Of a stretch of 64,000 nucleotides of DNA, positions 62,494 to 64,000 are shown one piece after another. The stretch is from Paracoccaceae bacterium (GTDB taxonomy: Bacteria > Pseudomonadota > Alphaproteobacteria > Rhodobacterales > Rhodobacteraceae). A program made the translations under genes and the position numbers. The first letter of the stretch is position 1; every line of letters starts with the position of its first letter. Under the pieces are notes generated by a model that had not been told where the DNA came from, made no database searches, and saw only the letters and a program-made list of their open reading frames with translations. The stretch spans positions 40,176-104,175 of the forward strand of contig JAGWAS010000011.1 of assembly GCA_021296235.1 (NCBI GenBank), in the 5' to 3' direction.

Positions 62494-63144
62494 GTGGTTC
62501 TGGCCCTCGGCGCGGTCGTGGCCATTCTGGCGGGTGCAGCCTTCTTTCTTATCTACAGCCTGCCGGACGCGGATGCCTTCAACAACCATGTCGAACGATT
62601 GTTTGTTGAAAACAAGGAATTGACCTCGGAGACGGAACTGCGCCTCCTGGAAATATTGGCACAGTCGGGCAGCGCGTTCTCCGACACGCTTGCATCCTAC
62701 CGAATGATCGTTCTTGTTCTCTTTGCATTTGCCGCTGCCCTGCTGATCGCGGCGGCCGTATTCCTGCTCAACACGGTTGCTCTCGGGCGCCGAGTTTCAG
62801 AGGTTGAGCGGGCAGGCATGCATGTCAGGAGCCTCATTCTCAGGCGCGATGAACAGGTTGTGTTACTCAATGACCTTGATCTGGAGCTTACGCCGGCAGC
62901 CATGGAAACCCTTGCAGCCCTATGCGAGGCCAGACTTGACGATGAGGTATTGTCGGGTTCCCAGCTTGAATCTCTGATTTCCGGCAAAGATGTGGTTGAT
63001 TGCGAGGACGCCGCGGGTGCGACGCGGGTCAAACGGCTCCGGGATGCTCTGGGCAATCAAATCATGACAAGGTTGCTGATCAAGAACATAACCAAGAATG
63101 GTTATGTTTTGGCGATCAACAAGGAAGCGATCAAGCTGAACTGA
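62494..63144 (+). CDS. Membrane protein with C-terminal winged-helix-like domain
   Basis: This 216-residue protein has two hydrophobic segments (about 1-24 and 69-93) around a short acidic loop, then a soluble C-terminal domain of about 110 residues. That domain reads like an OmpR-type winged helix: LTPAAMETLAALCEARLDDEVLSGSQLESLISG, RVKRLRDALG and IKNITKNGYVLAINKEAIKL. ToxR and CadC have the DNA-binding domain at the N-terminus; here it is at the C-terminus. GTG 62494 follows GGAG. A CTG at 62434 after AAAGGAG would add a basic N-terminus and overlap the upstream gene. Confidence 0.65.
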   Translation: MVLALGAVVAILAGAAFFLIYSLPDADAFNNHVERLFVENKELTSETELRLLEILAQSGSAFSDTLASYRMIVLVLFAFAAALLIAAAVFLLNTVALGRRVSEVERAGMHVRSLILRRDEQVVLLNDLDLELTPAAMETLAALCEARLDDEVLSGSQLESLISGKDVVDCEDAAGATRVKRLRDALGNQIMTRLLIKNITKNGYVLAINKEAIKLN

Positions 63145-63461
63145 CGGGGCAGGGCAAGAAACTGTCCGGAGGTGGTTGGGGAAAACCGGTGTCGGGCAGC
63201 CCATTTGGCCATTACCCATCCGATCGCGGTGTCGGTGCCGACCCTGCACTCAATTGAAATTGCGGTTTCAATGCTGTCCGGTCCGACCTGCGGCGCAATC
63301 GTGAATGCCGAAGCAGCTTTCGTTCCCCGGCTTTCTCAGCTTGCTCCGTGGCCCGGAAACATCCGCTGGCTGTTCGGTCGTCTGATCTTATGAACTCCCG
63401 ACTTTGCGTGTGTTGGAACGTGCATTGCGGTTTGCCGGACATTCTCCGGAAAGCACGGACT
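63145..63461. other. Intergenic region with ambiguous short frames
   Basis: A 73-codon plus frame (63172-63393, GTG right behind GGAGG) and a minus frame over the same bases both read like protein, and no family was recognised for either. The stretch contains the inverted repeat ATTGAAA-N6-TTTCAAT (63253-63272) and a 14-base sequence that recurs at 63643. Confidence 0.4.
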
Positions 63462-63806
63462 TCAATCAATCGGACCAAAGCTTGCTTGCATTTTCTTGCT
63501 CAACCGGGACCGCACTATGCGGTAGGATTCGATAAGCCGGTGGCGCAGTTCCTCCTCCGGCGCATCCGTTGGTATGCTGACCCAGGAACGGTGAAAATAG
63601 GGTGCCTTGCGGCCAATTCCGAGTTCAATCAGCAACTCTGCCGTTTCAATGCTGTCTGTCTTTACAGAAACACCCGGTGTAGCGGAGCCCATGCAGGCAA
63701 ACATCTTTCCGCCGATCTTCCATGCGTCATGACCATCCCCCCATGGGTCCGAATGTTCGGCTCCGGGGAAGGTGCGGCATATTTCAAAAACTCTGTCGCG
63801 ACTCAT
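63462..63806 (-). CDS. MmcQ/YjbR-family protein
   Basis: This 114-residue protein has DRVFEICRTFPGAEHSDPWGDGHDAWKIGGKMFACMG, then a YFHRSWVSIPTD segment and the C-terminal helix LRHRLIESYRIVRSRLSKK. It matches the YjbR (MmcQ) family with a CyaY-like fold that binds DNA in structural studies. The cellular role is not known. Length is typical. ATG 63806 is preceded by GGAAGGAAC. Confidence 0.9.
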   Translation of the reverse strand: MSRDRVFEICRTFPGAEHSDPWGDGHDAWKIGGKMFACMGSATPGVSVKTDSIETAELLIELGIGRKAPYFHRSWVSIPTDAPEEELRHRLIESYRIVRSRLSKKMQASFGPID

Positions 63807-63908
63807 AATTTGTTCCTTCCATTGATTTGCTTTCCGGAATCAATTGAACCTGACAGAACCAAATCAATTCGCGCGGGGGCAAACAGGATGATCTCAACAA
63901 GAATCAAT

Positions 63909-64000
63909 GGCTCTGTTGCAAAAATTTGCCGGAGTTGCCGGTTGTGTGATCTGGCACCGCCTTTCCTCAAAATCCCTGCTGGATCGCGATTTGTTCAAGT
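63909..64000. mobile_element. Probable left end of an IS6-family insertion sequence (truncated by window)
   Basis: GGCTCTGTTGCAAA (63909-63922) equals the 14-base terminal inverted repeat known for IS6-family elements such as IS6100. The element would extend past the right edge, so the transposase is not visible. The eight bases before it, GAATCAAT, would be one copy of the target duplication. Frames inside the visible 92 bases are open on both strands and too short to identify. Confidence 0.55.

Overview
The window is chromosomal DNA from an alphaproteobacterium, with a gene order most like Rhodobacterales. The evidence is the conserved blocks: xthA / thioredoxin-TPR / LON / Trm112 / ubiH-like; aminotransferase / ftsK / lolA; ribA / L,D-transpeptidase / yggS; DUF3576 / leuS / lptE (holA lies further on); pmbA / DUF4170 / waaA / lpxK; and dsbA / DUF721 / mutY. 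DUF2794, DUF3576, DUF4170 and Trm112 next to LON are also typical of that class. Base composition is moderately GC-rich and GTG/TTG starts are common. No rRNA, tRNA, CRISPR array, phage gene or complete insertion sequence was recognised. A probable IS6-type inverted repeat begins at the right edge.

Region 1 (1-9.2 kb) is an accessory uptake and oxidation cluster. An RpiR/SIS regulator diverges from a 3-hydroxyisobutyrate-dehydrogenase-like gene. This is followed by a complete Liv-type ABC transporter (Tat-exported binding protein, two permeases, two ATPases), an abnormal third ATPase without the helical subdomain and signature motif, and two short-chain dehydrogenases. The divergent gap holds a good sigma-70 promoter and two palindromes.

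Region 2 (9.6-34.0 kb) is mostly housekeeping: DUF2794, gamma-glutamyltransferase, HspQ, two tandem orphan OmpR-type regulators, exonuclease III, thioredoxin-TPR, LON, Trm112, a UbiH-type monooxygenase, a TPR protein, amidase, a DapC-like aminotransferase, FtsK, LolA, a lytic-transglycosylase lipoprotein, GTP cyclohydrolase II, L,D-transpeptidase, YggS, an alpha-type carbonic anhydrase, DUF3576, LeuS and LptE.

Region 3 (34.0-51.9 kb) looks like an island inserted between lptE and holA. It carries a D-cysteine desulfhydrase-like PLP enzyme, a TAXI-type TRAP transporter, a crotonase, a GtsABCD-like sugar ABC transporter, a GMC oxidoreductase, a LacI-family regulator and a polar amino-acid ABC transporter. 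It combines three transport systems with a few catabolic enzymes and its own regulator, and it contains most of the non-coding or decayed sequence in the window. An imperfect 24-nt direct repeat lies near both ends.

Region 4 (51.9-63.9 kb) returns to housekeeping and envelope genes: HolA, a glutathione transferase, a large secreted DUF2125-like protein, PmbA, DUF4170, KdtA (waaA), LpxK, a DsbA-like protein, DUF721 and MutY. After these come small secreted proteins, a membrane protein with a C-terminal winged helix, and a YjbR-family protein.

Four substrate-binding-protein genes from four different transporters are each followed by an intercistronic stem-loop. This probably sets higher expression of the binding protein than of the membrane subunits.
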